Positions 1-12,086 of a stretch of 64,000 bases of DNA are shown here, one piece after another. The first letter of the stretch is position 1, and the number at the start of each line of letters is the position of its first letter. Location: positions 113,738 through 177,737 of the forward strand of contig JAPDRN010000076.1 of assembly GCA_030247855.1 (NCBI GenBank), read 5' to 3'. A program made the position numbers and the translations under genes. Below the pieces are notes generated by a model, which was not told where the DNA came from, made no database searches, and was given only the letters and a program-made list of their open reading frames with translations. This DNA is from Knufia peltigerae. Lineage: Eukaryota > Ascomycota > Eurotiomycetes > Chaetothyriales > Trichomeriaceae.

Positions 1-134
1 AACACTCGTCCTTCCATTCAAAATCATACAACGCAAACATCAAACCAAGAGCTACCTGACACAGATATGGCCTGCTTGTCTTTCGGACCTCCAATTACAA
101 AGGGATGGCTTGTGGGCGGGCATATTTTATTGAT

Positions 135-1825
135 CTACAACATGGCTTTAGGCATCTGCTTCATGGCCTGCCGCACACCAAGATCGGCCAGGACCTCCTC
201 GGCACCTCCGAGGATAGCATCGAATTTGTAGATGCGGTGGAACTGCTCCACGACACGTCCCATGCCGGACTGCGTGATACCCCTACCACCAAAGATATTC
301 ACGGCATCGTCGGCGATCTCGTGCGCACATCTGGTGGAATAGCTCTTCAAGAAGCCAATCGGTCCACCCAAAAGTTTACTCTGCTGGGCATAACTCATAT
401 TACACATCTGATAGGTGATGCTTTCGATCCAGCTCTGACACGCCTCGGTCATACTGATCATCTTGGCCAGTTTTTGGCGGATGACGGGCTGTGTGATGAG
501 AGGCTTGCCGAACACGATGCGCTGGTGCGTCCACTTGAGGCATTCCTCGACGACGGTGCGCATCCAGCGGATCACCTGGCCCGTAATGGCCCACCGTTCG
601 TGGTTGAAGTTGCTCATGACGACGATGAAGCCGTTGTCTTCCTTGCCCAGGAGGTGGTTCACGGGAACCTTGACGTTTTCGAATTGAATAAACGCCGTAC
701 CCGCGGCTGTCGAATAGGATGTCTTGATGCGCTTGGTCTCGACGTTGTCGTCGCGCGGTACAATGATGACACTGATTCCCTTTTCTGTCTTGCACGCTGT
801 GACAAAATAGTCGGCGAACATGCCGTTGGTGATCCATTTCTTGGTTCCTATCGAATTTCAAGTCAGCCAAGTTTGCCCAGTCGTCCACCATCCTTGGCTG
901 GCAGGCCATCTCAGGTAGCTTAGGTAGGTACTAGGTCGCCAACGAGGAAAAGACGGGGGACGCTTTGTTTGCTCTTACCATTGATGATATAATGTTTTCC
1001 GTCCGCCGTCTTTTTCGCCGTCGTCCTGATGCCCGCGACATCGCTGCCGGCGAAGGCCTCGGTGATGGCCAGACACATGTACTTTTTCCCGGTGAGGCAC
1101 TCGTGCGTCAGCCGGTCCCTCAGCGCGGCGTCGTTGGCCCACTGCCTCACGGCCGTCAGACTGATCATCATGCCGGCCATGTTGCCGTCCTGGAACCCTC
1201 TCGCCATCCCGCGGGTCAGTTCCTGCGCGACGATCAGGTCGTGGAAGTAGTCAAACTCTTGCGGGTCGACGGCGCCTCCCATCAACTCCCGGCCGTGCAG
1301 GTGCTTGCCCGGTCCCAGGCGCATGGCGAGCATGTTGTTCCGGGCCATCTTGTCCACGAGACCTTGAGAGATGTACGAGCCGTCCAGCTCCTTCTCCTGC
1401 GCCTCCGGGTAAATGTCCTCGTCCACAAAGGTTCGCACGGCTCGCTGAAGCCGGCGGTGCGACTCGCCATAATACGGACTCTTGTAGGCCGGGGTCAGCC
1501 ACAGCGGTTCACCGTAGGGAACGGTCGAGAGGTCTCCCGGGCGGGGGTCGACCACCTCCGGTTCTTCGCCCTCGACCGTGCCGATGCACAGACTCTGATA
1601 CTTTTGCAGGACTTCGTGGCGGTGGAGGTTGTAAAAGGCCGACGTCGCGTCCTGGCCCGCTACCTGCTGCAACACCACACTCCCGCCCGGGTGCGCGTCG
1701 AGAAAGTCCGTGACGTCGTACACCTTGTGGTCGATGATGCACCAGACGCTGTCCTCGGTGTTGTTCTTGGCCACTTCGGCCCGGGTGAGTTTCCTCGTGG
1801 GAGTCTGGGATGTCTTTTGTGCCAT
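135..1825 (-). CDS. Cytochrome b5 domain-containing acyl-CoA dehydrogenase
   Basis: The model has two exons (1825-979 and 847-135) and a 131-bp intron, giving 519 aa. Splicing restores the run NGTKKWITNG, a hallmark of acyl-CoA dehydrogenases. Residues about 8-85 form a cytochrome b5 domain with the heme motif HPGG at residues 45-48 and candidate second heme histidines at 68 and 70. The rest is an acyl-CoA dehydrogenase fold: AITEAFAGSDVAGI matches the FAD/substrate loop, and a C-terminal GGAEEVLADLG holds the likely catalytic Glu. By family knowledge it would oxidise an acyl-CoA to the enoyl-CoA using FAD, with the b5 domain passing electrons; the substrate is not readable. The start at 1825 was chosen because the b5 domain begins a few residues later and upstream codons are not family-like. 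The C-terminus AML is at best a weak peroxisomal signal. AT-rich TATATA at about 2085-2092 lies some 260 nt upstream. Confidence 0.9.
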
Positions 1826-2871
1826 TTTTCGGAACAAATGACGGTACAAGTCTGGCTGGTGGTCCTGTATGAGAAGAGGGTTGTTTCTGGGCGAGATGGA
1901 TTGAGGGACAGAGTGGGTAGTTACGCAGAAAGGTGAAGCCGTCCAACCCAAGTCCAAGGATGAATGTACTGTAGGAGACAAAGAACAAAAGGGTAAGAGA
2001 CCGCGTCACGTAGGAAAATGATACAGCTACAAATCTCTTCCTGAGGGTCTTCACTTTCCCACAGCGCTTCTTTTTAATGGACAGTATATATTGCAACTCC
2101 GATTTGACGGAGTTGTAAGGGGATTTGGTTCGAGGCACGATCAGATTGAACCGAGGTTCAGTCTATTTACCTAGTAAACTAGTCAGGGCCCCCAAAGACC
2201 CCCGATTTGCATATTTCCCCGTCAAACATCTCATGATTACTTCGGACCCGGTCAGCGAAAAACCTCTGTCAGTCGATTGGCTGAACTTGTTGCGGACCGT
2301 CGGCGGCGTTGCTTCCACGGCCGTAAACTTGTTTGATTTGGTTGCTACACGACCCTTTGCGGACATGTCTCGGTCACTCTGGTTTGATGCAATAGCCGAA
2401 GATGATTAGATGAGTACGATCTCTCATATACTACTGTACACACACAAGGTGAGGGTAATCAATCTGCATCCCAAGATTCAAGAACAGGACAAACGTGTAC
2501 GTCCAAGGGATTGCTGATCTACACATACATATTCATGGAAGAATTCACACACTGTAGAGTTGCCTGAATACCCCGTCAAAGAAGCTGAGAGAGATAATTA
2601 ATTTTTATCGCTCAAGACAGCGTGCGGAAGAAATCAATTAGGATATTTTGAAGACAACTCATGTAGATTCTTATATCTGTAATAAGACTTTACGTTAATA
2701 AAGAAGGCAACAGAGAGAGTTTCGAGCGAAAACGAACTCGTCCATAAAAATCACTTCCACTCGTGATGACCAGAATTGGATGAGATAAATTATTGGCCAA
2801 TGTCAATCGGACACGAGATATTGAGTTCTCGATAATCTATAGACCTCACATTCTAACGAATGGCATGGTGA
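1826..2871. other. Intergenic region, no gene seen
   Basis: This stretch is the promoter side of the acyl-CoA dehydrogenase gene and the 3' side of the amidase gene. The part from about 2400 to 2870 is AT-rich. Short open frames here have no family features. No RNA gene or repeat was recognised. Confidence 0.6.
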
Positions 2872-4610
2872 CTATAACTCCTTCATCCTTTGCCGCGCAT
2901 GCACTACATCAGCAAGCTCGGTCGTAGGCTGAATGTATGGTGTGATAGTATTCCGGACCATTGTGCGCTGTTCGAAAGCATAAGCCAGTCCAATCAACAG
3001 CTCCTCACTGAAGCGAGGTCCCATGAAGCTAATGCCAAAGGGCATATTTGGAGCTGTGGCGTTCAAATTTCCAAACTGATTCAGGAGCACAGTGGTGTTT
3101 GGCGGATATGCACCCAGAGGTACAGTCACCACAGGAGCTCCAATCAAAGCTGGAAAGTTTGGTGAAAATTCAGTAGGCAACACCAGCGCGTCCAAGGAAT
3201 AATTCTTCAGAGCTCCAGTAATTCCCATTTCGCCAGCTAAGAACGTGTTCATCGTATAATTCGACCAAAACTCCGGAGAGGTATTGCCATAGCCCAGCTC
3301 TAGAGCACCATCCCAGATCAACGTATCTCTTTCGGGCCAGTCTTCGAGAGGAAAGTCATGAGTAAAGCTTCGCACATCCGCGACTGAATGAATGTTGTTC
3401 GGGTTGTACGATAACTTGGAAAGATACTCCTTAGGCAAGTCACTGATGAAGTCTGCCTCAAGGACGATATTGCTGTAATTGCCTTCACTCAAGGCATCAT
3501 AGCCCGTGAAGTTTGTGTTGTCGATGACAATCGCTCCAGCGGCTCGCAAGATGTCAAGCGCTGCATTGAACACTGGGACGATAGGCGCAGCGGCCGGATC
3601 AGATGTAAGGTCGATCAAGTTTCGGGGAACGCCAATACGTTTCCCACGTAGGGCAGAAAAGTTGCAGGCAGCCACATAGTCAGGAATCGTGTCGAAAGGA
3701 ATTGCATCAGTGTAATTGTCATATGAAGACTTTCCAGCGATTGCCGCAAGAACGTAGGCTGCGTCTCTCACCGTTCGAGCCATTGGTCCGACCGTATCTT
3801 GATGCTCGGATATGGGAACAACCAAATCTCTCGCCGTGAGACCAACAGTTGGTTTGATTCCCACAAGGTTGTTGACATCTGAAGGCGACAAGATAGAACC
3901 ATCGGTTTCTGTGCCTAGAGCTGCAAGTGCGAGCCCCAGAGAGCTGGAAACACCACTCCCAGAAGACGATCCTGAAGGGTCTTGACCTGGGTAATAAGCA
4001 CCTTGGGTTTGTCCTCCAATTGCTGACCACCCGTTGCTGGTGTTGAAGCTTCGATAATTGGCCCATTGAGATAAGTTTGTCTTTCCCAGGATTACTGCAC
4101 CGGCTTTGCGGAGCTTCGCTGCAATTGTACTATCCCTGGGAACCTTTGCTCCAGCAAGTGCATACGATCCAGCCGTGTTATCCATCTTGTCGGCCGTCGC
4201 GATGTTGTTCTTAATCAAAATCGGAATCCCGTGTAGAGGCCCAAGCACAGTGCCATTCGCTCGTTGAGCATCAAGGTTGCCAGCGATTGTAAGAGCATCT
4301 GGGTTGATCTCAATGACCATATGTAAGGTCGCATTCACTTCAAGGATACGAGCCGTGTACGCCTGAAGGTGTTAGTGGTTGAGCGTTTCCTTGTACAAGC
4401 TCAACAGACCTTGACTAAGTCGACACTAGTGAATAAACCTGTTTCTAGGCCGACGATGAGGTTCTCTGTTGTCGCCTCGATCAATGGCGGGAAGGGCTTC
4501 CCTTTGATCGAGGTGGTCTTGTTGAAGCATGGTTGACATGTTACCAAACTAGTCAGAGATAGACATATCAAAAGCAAGGTGGACAAGCTACGGATGATTA
4601 AAATTCCCAT
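2872..4610 (-). CDS. Secreted amidase-signature family hydrolase
   Basis: Two exons (4610-4410, 4362-2872) with a 47-bp intron give 563 aa. Splicing produces DLVKAYTARILEVN, the classic N-terminal helix of amidases. Residues 1-25 are a hydrophobic signal peptide (MGILIIRSLSTLLLICLSLT), so the enzyme probably enters the secretory pathway; many NxS/T sites agree with this. The Ser-cisSer-Lys triad is visible: Lys at about 118 in GIPILIKNN, the Ser-rich SGSSSGSG at about 197-204, and the nucleophile Ser at about 223 in GTETDGSI. The family hydrolyses amide bonds; the substrate cannot be told. It resembles the glutamyl-tRNA amidotransferase A-like amidases of fungi but the signal peptide argues against a mitochondrial GatA role. 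A TATA element lies about 85 nt upstream of the start. Confidence 0.9.
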
Positions 4611-5113
4611 CGTATTCGAGTAGCAAGAGAGGTCAGTAATGATCGAAGTGACTCGGGAAGGACGTTCTACTTCTGACCAGCCGGTGTAGAATGTTATATA
4701 AGCTTCTCGGTGCAAAAGATACGCTCGCATGTATGGGTGATGCTAGTCGGAATGCATGACACTCGATGCGTATGCTTTCAATCGATAAGGCCGAGATGCC
4801 GTAAAATGCAGGCTCTTTTGTCGAGTCTCTCATTGCTGATTGGACACGATTGTGTTAAAGTGAACTGGGTGGTAGGGATGAGGCTATCCAGATCGACATT
4901 GATGCGGAGACCGTACCATGTACACCCCACTTGGCTCGACAAGGTCCCGTTATCGAGCTGCTCCATTAGGAAGCTCGATATCAGGGCCGGCAGAAGGGTT
5001 TCGAGGCCTGGTGCACTGCATATGAATCATTGTCTCAAGCACTTCAAAGCAGGCTGATCGTGAAGGTAGGCTTATGAAGCAAGGTAGACTCAATTCTGTT
5101 CGCACATCAACTT
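4611..5113. other. Intergenic region between amidase and PIG-S
   Basis: It contains the amidase promoter and the PIG-S 3' region. The small open frames have no recognisable product. Confidence 0.5.
4694..4700 (-). promoter_or_regulatory. TATA box of the amidase gene
   Basis: TATATAA reads on the minus strand about 84-90 nt upstream of the amidase start codon, a usual fungal spacing. The call is by sequence only. Confidence 0.4.
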
Positions 5114-6849
5114 TTAGTTTGCAACGGACTTTCTCTTTGAGGCCATTCTCTTGAGTTCTCGTAGTAGTCCGACGACGAGAGGTACGCCAATGGGGCCGAG
5201 CAGAGGTAGGTAAACAGCAACTTTGTGCTCATCAGGAAAATAGACTTGTCCCACCATGGACTTGTCAAAGAAGGCCTTCTCGCTATCTTGATATGCAATC
5301 TGAGCATGCGAAAGCGCGACATCCCACCTGCTGTCCCGGAATGCATGGCAGCATGCAGTCAGGTTCCCAATGGTGTCGTCGACCAATTGTGCGACATGCT
5401 TTGGGATAGGAATGTTGCTAAGCCGCTGTGCCAATCGCGACAACGAGCCTAAGCTGGACGCAGCTTTCAGGTAGAGGGTTAGCGTAGAGTAACGCTTATA
5501 CGCATCAAGACGGAGTTGAAGAGGTAGATTCTTGGTTGACTCTTCCGAGTGCAAGACACCTAGCAACGACAGAAGCTGCGATGAGAAGGTCTGAAATGGT
5601 AGCTGCAAGGTATTCCTGTTCAGATGACTAGGCAACGCAGCGTGTCCGGAGACAGCGTCGGCATTCAGCTGCGGATTGAGAATTTGGATACCACCCCATT
5701 GGGGAATCAGCCACGACGTCCCTTCGCTTCCCTCAATCGCCAATGGAATCTGGTCGAGAGAAGGAACGTAAAGAATGAAATTGAGCGTAGGTCCTTCTCC
5801 GATAGATGGAGCAAGTGGCCATTCTGCAGCATTCACGAAGGCTGTGAGATCTTTTTGTGGTAAAAGCGTGCCATTGTATCCCTCAATAGATACAGGCTGG
5901 ACAGCTGGCGAAAATGCCGAGTAGAGCTGCACCTGCGTAGTTATGCCAATCTTGACAACGTTCGACAATGCGTGGACAAGAGGATAAATGTTGTCTTTGA
6001 GAGCCTCCTGCACGTCCCAGCTCGAGGGCGATCCAGTAGCCGTGAAAAGGGAGAAAGTCAAATGGAACTCTGGTGATGCCTTGTAAGCACGACTGATCCG
6101 CTTCTCGATACCATTGATGTGGTCGAGAGACTGCGACCGAAGAAAGGACTGCGCATAGTTTGTATGGCTCGCGAGCGAGACCACTTGAAGTGCCGCCGCA
6201 ATCTGCTCGTCCTTGAAAAGGTCTTGGAGTTTATCTGCCAGTTGGTTGGGAAGATGATTCATTGGTCCGCGTACAGTAGCTGTGGCAGCGACAGGATCCA
6301 GCTTGAACTCGAAAGAGGCTGTTGCAGGCTCCAGAAGGATCTTGAGCGACGGTTCTCCCAGAGCTGGACTCGTGGGATCTTCGCCGCAACCCGAATGCTG
6401 TTTTTCCCATTCACTACTTCCATCATTCCATAGCCCACTAACAAGATGTAGCCGCTGATGTAAGGTAGGATACTCGTTAAGGTCATCGAGTACTTGCTGG
6501 GTATCTTGAACAAGTCGTTGCGCGTCGGAACAAGGAAGGCCAGGAGCTTCAGCCCATATATGTAAAGGAATGGAAGTAGGAGTGTTCTGTACGCCACAGT
6601 CAGAAGTGCAGAGGAGGACCATTCTTCAATACGCACGAGTCCATCCGCCCAGTCGACCATTTCTTGCAGGGGCAAGCTGGCCCGGTAGATTGAGGTGGTC
6701 TGCCACCATGTCGGCACCCCAAGCAATACTATGACAGCCCAAAAAGAGAAGACAATCTTCGTCCGTAAGCTCAATGCTTCTGGTTTCTCGGGTGGAGGCT
6801 CTCGTTTGGCAGAGACCGCCTTGGGCGGAGGAGTGGTTGATGTGTCCAT
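5114..6849 (-). CDS. GPI17: GPI transamidase complex subunit PIG-S/Gpi17
   Basis: Two exons (6849-6637 and 6586-5114) with a 50-bp intron (GTGCGT donor, CTGAC branch, TACAG acceptor) give 561 aa. The N-terminus is a short cytosolic Pro/Lys-rich tail, a transmembrane helix at about residues 28-49, then WWQTTSIYRASLP, a signature of PIG-S. A long luminal domain follows, with family-like stretches such as LPSHLNRNTLQLPFQTFSSQ, and a second hydrophobic helix lies close to the basic C-terminus (VAVYLPLLGPIGVPLVVGLL). Two terminal membrane spans around a luminal domain is the known topology. PIG-S is a non-catalytic subunit of the ER enzyme that attaches GPI anchors to proteins. It is head-to-head with COQ10 across 391 bp, so the two may share a promoter region. 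Confidence 0.92.
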
Positions 6850-7240
6850 AGCTATTTGAGGCGGCCGTGGAACCAGGATATCTTGCTACCGCCAAGTCAT
6901 ATTCAAGATTGGGAGAGGACGTGTGCGCTCGAGCCTGGAAGTCAAGCGCGTATGGTGAGATATGTCTGCCCTTCAATAAATGTCAGGGAAGACACGGTAG
7001 TGGTATATGTGGTTGATGGAGAAATCGTAACGAGTCAGTCGAAAATCGGCAGCAATGAATCTGGGATCGACACCTGACTCGCGATATATTTTCCCCAAAA
7101 CTCTCGGTTCTATTACAGCTAATACCTCAACTTTCATTTCAACTTTTTCGCGACGACTGTTAATTCTTCTCGAGGTAGGCGCAGGTGTCAATTCGAAAGT
7201 TTGCATAGTTTGGCGCAGTTCGGGATACGATTTGGGCATA
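6850..7240. promoter_or_regulatory. Divergent promoter region PIG-S / COQ10
   Basis: This 391-bp gap separates two start codons on opposite strands. I see no clear TATA box. The reading frame of COQ10 is open upstream to about 7055, but those codons are not family-like and are more likely leader sequence. Confidence 0.5.
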
Positions 7241-7870
7241 ATGATCTTACGGCAACCTGGTATTCTGCATTGTGGAAGCAAGCCTTCGACTTTCTACTAC
7301 CGACCACTGTTCCACGGCAAACAAGAGTCTATACTCCAAAGCCGAACTTTCTTCGACTCTATATTGTCCTCAGCTTTAGGTCCTTGCCCGCTGCGGACAG
7401 TTTCGCATACAAAGCTTCTTCCCTACTCGCCCAAGGTCGTTTTCAAAGCTGTTTCGGACGTGTCTGGCTACCCAACATTTTTACCGTTCACCATCTCGTC
7501 GCATGTGACGTCAAGAGACCCGGATGGATACCCAACTCGAGCCAGGTTAAAAATCGGCTATGAAAAACTCGGGCTTGAGGAAGACTGGGACAGCATAGTC
7601 TTCTGTGACCCCAAGAAAGGACTTGTTGAGGCCCGCAGTAGCGACGAGAACAGCAACGGTTTATTCGAAATCTTGAACACGAGGTGGCACATTTCCCACC
7701 GCGAAGGAGGCGATGGGGATCATGCGTCCGTGAAATTGGACGTCAACGTCAAGTTTCGCAATCCAGTCTACGATCAGTTATTCTCTCAGGTCGAAGGAAA
7801 GGTTGCAAGCACAATGATCTCCGCTTTCGAGAAAAGAGTCGAAGAGCTCCATCAGCGGAAGACCGACTGA
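7241..7870 (+). CDS. COQ10: Coenzyme Q-binding protein COQ10 (START fold)
   Basis: One exon encodes 209 aa. The body matches the polyketide-cyclase/START domain of COQ10: SHTKLLPYSPKVVFKAVSDV at its start, YPTFLPFTISS, then KIGYEKLGLEEDW, and a C-terminal helix FEKRVEELHQR. The first about 50 residues are basic and hydroxylated, fitting a mitochondrial presequence. By family knowledge COQ10 binds ubiquinone and is needed for its proper respiratory use and synthesis at the inner membrane. The ATG at 7241 was chosen because it gives a normal length; earlier in-frame ATGs would add 62 residues without family similarity. Confidence 0.9.
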   Translation: MILRQPGILHCGSKPSTFYYRPLFHGKQESILQSRTFFDSILSSALGPCPLRTVSHTKLLPYSPKVVFKAVSDVSGYPTFLPFTISSHVTSRDPDGYPTRARLKIGYEKLGLEEDWDSIVFCDPKKGLVEARSSDENSNGLFEILNTRWHISHREGGDGDHASVKLDVNVKFRNPVYDQLFSQVEGKVASTMISAFEKRVEELHQRKTD

Positions 7871-9029
7871 GGTTCTTCTGGATAAAGTATCTACACGAGC
7901 CTGCCATGCAGTACGTGTAGAAGAAGACCTTCAAGATGCGAAATGAGTACGACGCCTCGACCTACATTCAGTGGCAATATTGTCAGTGCAACGAGGTGAC
8001 TTCTCATCGGACGGAGGCAGTTCCGAATTGTCATACAGGAGTCTTTCATTCGAAAGCCATCACAGGGGCCTCCGTAGCAGAAGTTGCTCAAAAGCAATGA
8101 TTCTGGTCACAACAGGGGCAGTGAAACCCGAATCTTGTATCTTGGTCCCGTATAACCTGTATATTCCTCGGTTCGAAGGACAATATCAATTCGCTTAATT
8201 GAGAAAGCTGATTCCAGCGTCTAATTATCCGAATATCTGGCGTTGCGAGGCGTAAATCATTTGCCTTGGGAGTATTGATATGTGCGTCACCGCATTATCA
8301 CAGGACCATCACTCAATAAGCCCAATGTCTCGTCGGCGGTTCGAAAACAAACAATTAATGTCGCAGTAATGCAGGAGAAATGGCACAAGTCCGCAATACT
8401 CAAAGTGTCCGTGCCCGTGATGGGTTAGTTCTAACTCGATGTATGTCGCTCCGTCCTGTCCACAACCCCAAGCGTCGACGACAACCTCCAGCGATTCGTA
8501 GAGCTGTTGAATCGTCACCAATACGATGTGAGATGAGTCGTCGATCGCGGCGTGAAAGAAGCAGACCACGACCCGGCTAGTGTCGAGTAGCTCGAGTGGC
8601 ACGAAAAGTCTCCCACCACTCAGCATCTCCAACGTCCTTTATCACACCCTGCCACCAATCGCCCCTCGTCGACCGAAGCTCGTGAACCTGCGCTGACTGG
8701 GTAAGCGAGCTCTCTCTAACCGCCCGGAACAACAGGCAAGGCCCTCTTGAAGAAACACTTCTTCTCCATCATCATGCACGAGGGGGACGCGCCGCCGTGC
8801 TGATGCAGTGCATCACCCAAAAAGCCGCATCTTGTTCCGTCACCACCACCACCGTCCCACTCACTCTTTCACCTCTCTCCTGTCGCCATCCGCTGGCCTT
8901 AAAATTGCACGAGAGAGCCCAGATAGGTTGTAATTAAAACCGGCCATTCGAATCCCAACCTGCGTCCTTTGCGCCGTGGTTCATCGTTTCATATGTCGCC
9001 GCGCTGCTCTTCACCGTCAGTGTCATGCT
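7871..9029. other. Intergenic region, possibly one unrecognised small frame
   Basis: The region is 1.16 kb. Most of it looks like the 3' end of COQ10 and a pyrimidine-rich leader for the next gene. Between about 8278 and 8424 the plus strand holds a short open frame whose peptide (VRKQTINVAV then MQEKWHKSAILKVSV) reads more protein-like than chance, but it has no clear start, no clear splice partner and no family I can name. The opposite strand is open for 107 codons at 8309-8632 with no known features. Confidence 0.35.
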
Positions 9030-10531
9030 ATGGCCGGTTGGCATGACCATTCTGCGACCGCTCCTCCGCCCTCGCCTTCACTCTCCCGCCTCTCTCTGAC
9101 CATCCTGTGCCTGCTGACCGTCCTCCTCCGTCTCACGTCCGCCCTGCAGACCGTCGCCGGGTCGCCTTGTGAATCTGTGTGCGCCGACGCAGGAACGCTC
9201 GAGGGAGACGTGGTCTGCCTCGATGCCGACTATCAGTCTCTCCCGCAGGGTCGAGCATATCAAAACTGCGTGGCGTGTCAGTTGAATAGCACATCGGTGG
9301 ACACGAGCAAGAATGAGACAGACGTAGAATGGGCATTGTGTATGCTAGCAATATTTCTTATCCACATCCACCTTCACATCTTCATATTGTCCTTCTCTGC
9401 AAACTCATACTACTTTCTGTTCGAGAAGTCCGCTGAACAAATTGACCCCCAGTGGCCCTGCGCTACACACTTTCAGGGTGCATGTTCGCTTGGCCGTCGA
9501 CCCATATATCGATCAGCAGTCCTTGCCAGGTCAGCTGCGCTGTTTTGAACGAGTCGATCGAGTACCAGATCACGAACGATACTTCAAAGACCTCTCCAGA
9601 ACTGGGATTTTGCAACGTGGGCGCATTCGACAGCACCGACATCAACCGATGTGCCTTTTGCTATAGCTTTGTTCCGCAACAATTGTATCTTGCCAACTGT
9701 AGGGCTGGAACCCCCCTCCCTCCCCAACCCCCAAGCCACCCCCCCCTTGTTTCCCCGACTGGGAAAAAAGATATCAAGACTGACCCTACTACCAAAATAG
9801 TCCTGCAAGCACTGCACATAGCCTGTGTGCAACCGCCGCTCGCCGGCAAAGCATTCTTCCCTGACGCGGCCGCCATCTTCAACGAAACACTCATAGCAGG
9901 TCCCGCCCCGTCGTCCAACAGTGGCGGTTCCGGCGGCGGTCTCCACGGGTGGAAACTGGCCCTTGCCGTCGCGCTGCCCATAGTGGGCGGTATTTTGCTC
10001 ATCGGAGGTACCTGCTGGTGCTGTTTTGCATTCACCCGAAAACGACGACAACGGATGGCCCAGACGGGGCGCATGAGTCGAGTCCACGACGCCAACGCTG
10101 ACCACATGTACAGTCCCATGTCGGCCAAAGCCATGGACGCCTGGAGCCAAGGACAGCCCCCGACCGAAATGCACGCCATCAGCCCGACGCTCCTCCACGC
10201 CAAACACCCGAGCCCTGGCATGGCGCAGGGACGCTGGAGCCACCATCAAGCGCAGGGCGAAGAGTCCGACCACGGAACTCCGCTCAGGACCAGTTTCCAA
10301 CAACCGGAAGTCATCGGGCCCGGAAACGGCCAGCTACAGGACCCGCGTCTGCACGAGCAGTATTTCGGGTCGACCGACGAGCAGGATGCAGAAGGTCACT
10401 TTGACAATTTGCCCGGACCAAGCGGCGGCCAACAACAGCAAGAGTATTACCATCCGGAAGCTATAGGCGTGGCGTACGGGCAGCCCCATGATGTGCCCAT
10501 GCAGGATTACGAAAGGGGTCATTTTATCTGA
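9030..10531 (+). CDS. Single-pass cell-surface protein with Cys-rich ectodomain (unknown function)
   Basis: Three exons (9030-9339, 9453-9698, 9801-10531) give 428 aa. The splice choices restore WALLALRYTL and LANFLQALHIAC, which read through smoothly. The protein has an N-terminal signal sequence (RLSLTILCLLTVLLRLTSAL), an ectodomain of about 230 residues with paired cysteines and NxS/T sites, a Gly/Ser spacer, one membrane helix (LALAVALPIVGGILLIGG) followed by CWCCFAF and a basic stop-transfer KRRQR, then a Gln/Pro/His-rich cytosolic tail of about 150 residues. This architecture is common among uncharacterised fungal membrane proteins. A palmitoylatable Cys cluster sits at the inner face. 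I know no function. The second intron is unusually C-rich. Confidence 0.8.
9699..9800 (+). other. C-rich, in-frame, stop-free intron
   Basis: This 102-bp intron contains several C tracts of 4 to 8 (about 9710-9765). It is a multiple of three and lacks in-frame stops, so an unspliced transcript would insert 34 Pro-rich residues. The C tracts give the template strand quadruplex-forming runs of G. Confidence 0.6.
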
Positions 10532-12086
10532 TATCTACTGTGGAGGACGGAAAATAACGCAAACAAGTTTTGTTAGTAGCTCGATGGGATGTGATGAGGG
10601 GGCGAATGACGATGTGACGCACGTTTTTCAATGTTTCCTTTTCTCCTTCGGACTAACGTCCTCGTTGAATGTGGATTAGAGCACTGAGGTATCTATGATG
10701 AGATGAAAAAGCAGAGATCACCGTGGATGACCCAGGTCAGATCAAGTTTTTTTTCTGCGGAAGGGTGAGTATGAGGAGACGGCGGGATACATATGTCTGA
10801 TAGGACTAGACAATTGTATTATATGTGTTTTGGCACGTCAAGACGGTCAGTCTCTTCCAACCAAAAGAGTTGATATCCCAGACTTGTCGTCTTGGGAGAA
10901 AGACCCCTAATATGCAAGAAGAACAATGGTGGTAGGGAAAGTCCACGATGTACGGAGTAAACGTAATAAATTCTTGCATCGAAGAGTGTTTTTCTATCGA
11001 TAAGGAAAAAATATTCAAAGAGTGCCATACAAGTTGAATATCTCTTCTCGTGTCGCGAAATGAACGAGCCGTTTGATGACATCTAGTAGGCATCGATACG
11101 AATGGGACGATGTATTTTGGGGTTTAAGTAGTAGCAACGAGTAGGTAGTCACCTCTCACATCCGTATGTAACCTTCGCAAAACTATCTTCTTCCCTCGGA
11201 ACAAGAACAAAGCAAGGAGTCGCAGAATAAGTAATGATGAAATCAATGACGCCGACAAGGCTGGCAAGCGGCAATGGTACTCGTAGTGAATTGGTGCAGT
11301 CGAATAAACTCGTTGCCCTGACCACTCCTCGTTGTTCGATTGGGCTTCGTGTTGAAGGGAGCGAAAGCTCGGGATGGGGGGAAGATCGACGTTACATTTT
11401 GTTTCGGGAACAGTTTGAAGGGGAACCTTTCCCATCGTTGTTAGTATGTGAAATCCCCCAGAGGGCGAGGGCGAAGGGGGGAAATGGATGGATGGATGTG
11501 AACGGCCACGGGAACTGGAGTTTGCGGATCACACCATTTTCTTATTCACCTCTTTGTACAGTAACGAGGTTCTTGCGCGCGTTTGTGGCTTTGGGGAAGC
11601 ACGAAACTTTACCAGATTCTCGGTTATTACCACGGAGATCCTTCCAACTGTATGACAATTGTCGTCTCATCTGTCTTGCAAGGTTTCTTTCTTGACTGCG
11701 CCTCACACCTCCTCCCCCTCCTCCTCCGTGTTGTGTTAAGAGCTGTGTGTTTTGGTCCAAAAAAAACTTGAGAGCCCAGGCCAGAACCCCTTGCCAATGA
11801 CTTGTGACGGGCGCAACTGAGGCGCAGCTTGCGAAGCGATACGGAGTAGAAATTGAAACATTCGTTATTTGTCATTTTTTTTGTACCAGAGTATCAGAGT
11901 ACATACATTGCCTGCGACTGAGTCAAGCCTAAACGACGAAACCAATAGGTGGCGGAGGCAAAGACATCTACCATCCCAACCAACGTCTACGGACCACACC
12001 TGCACGAGGTAAGAAATTGTACGGCGACAGAGCCTGCTCCTACTCGTAAGGCTCCCTGAGAATCTCGGCAATACATACGTCTAGAT
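10532..12086. other. Intergenic region, no gene supported
   Basis: The region is 1.55 kb. It contains two copies of TACGGAGTA (10951 and 11840). Open frames of up to 153 codons (11234-11695) have no recognisable domain. It should hold the 3' end of the surface-protein gene and the promoter of the dehydrogenase gene. Confidence 0.5.

Noticed and set aside
965..1936. 323-codon plus-strand open frame opposite the acyl-CoA dehydrogenase gene
   Set aside because: It is fully antisense to a strong coding exon with high third-position GC, which leaves long antisense frames; no domain is present.
2872..2885. C-terminal KEL of the amidase as an ER-retention signal
   Set aside because: The ending MKEL lacks the acidic or His residue pattern of HDEL/KDEL signals, so the protein is more likely secreted.
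8278..8424. Short protein-like plus-strand frame
   Set aside because: It has no credible start codon or splice partner and no family; it is left as a note on the intergenic region only.
9584..10303. Long minus-strand frame opposite the surface-protein gene
   Set aside because: It is antisense to exons 2 and 3 and the C-rich intron, with no family features.
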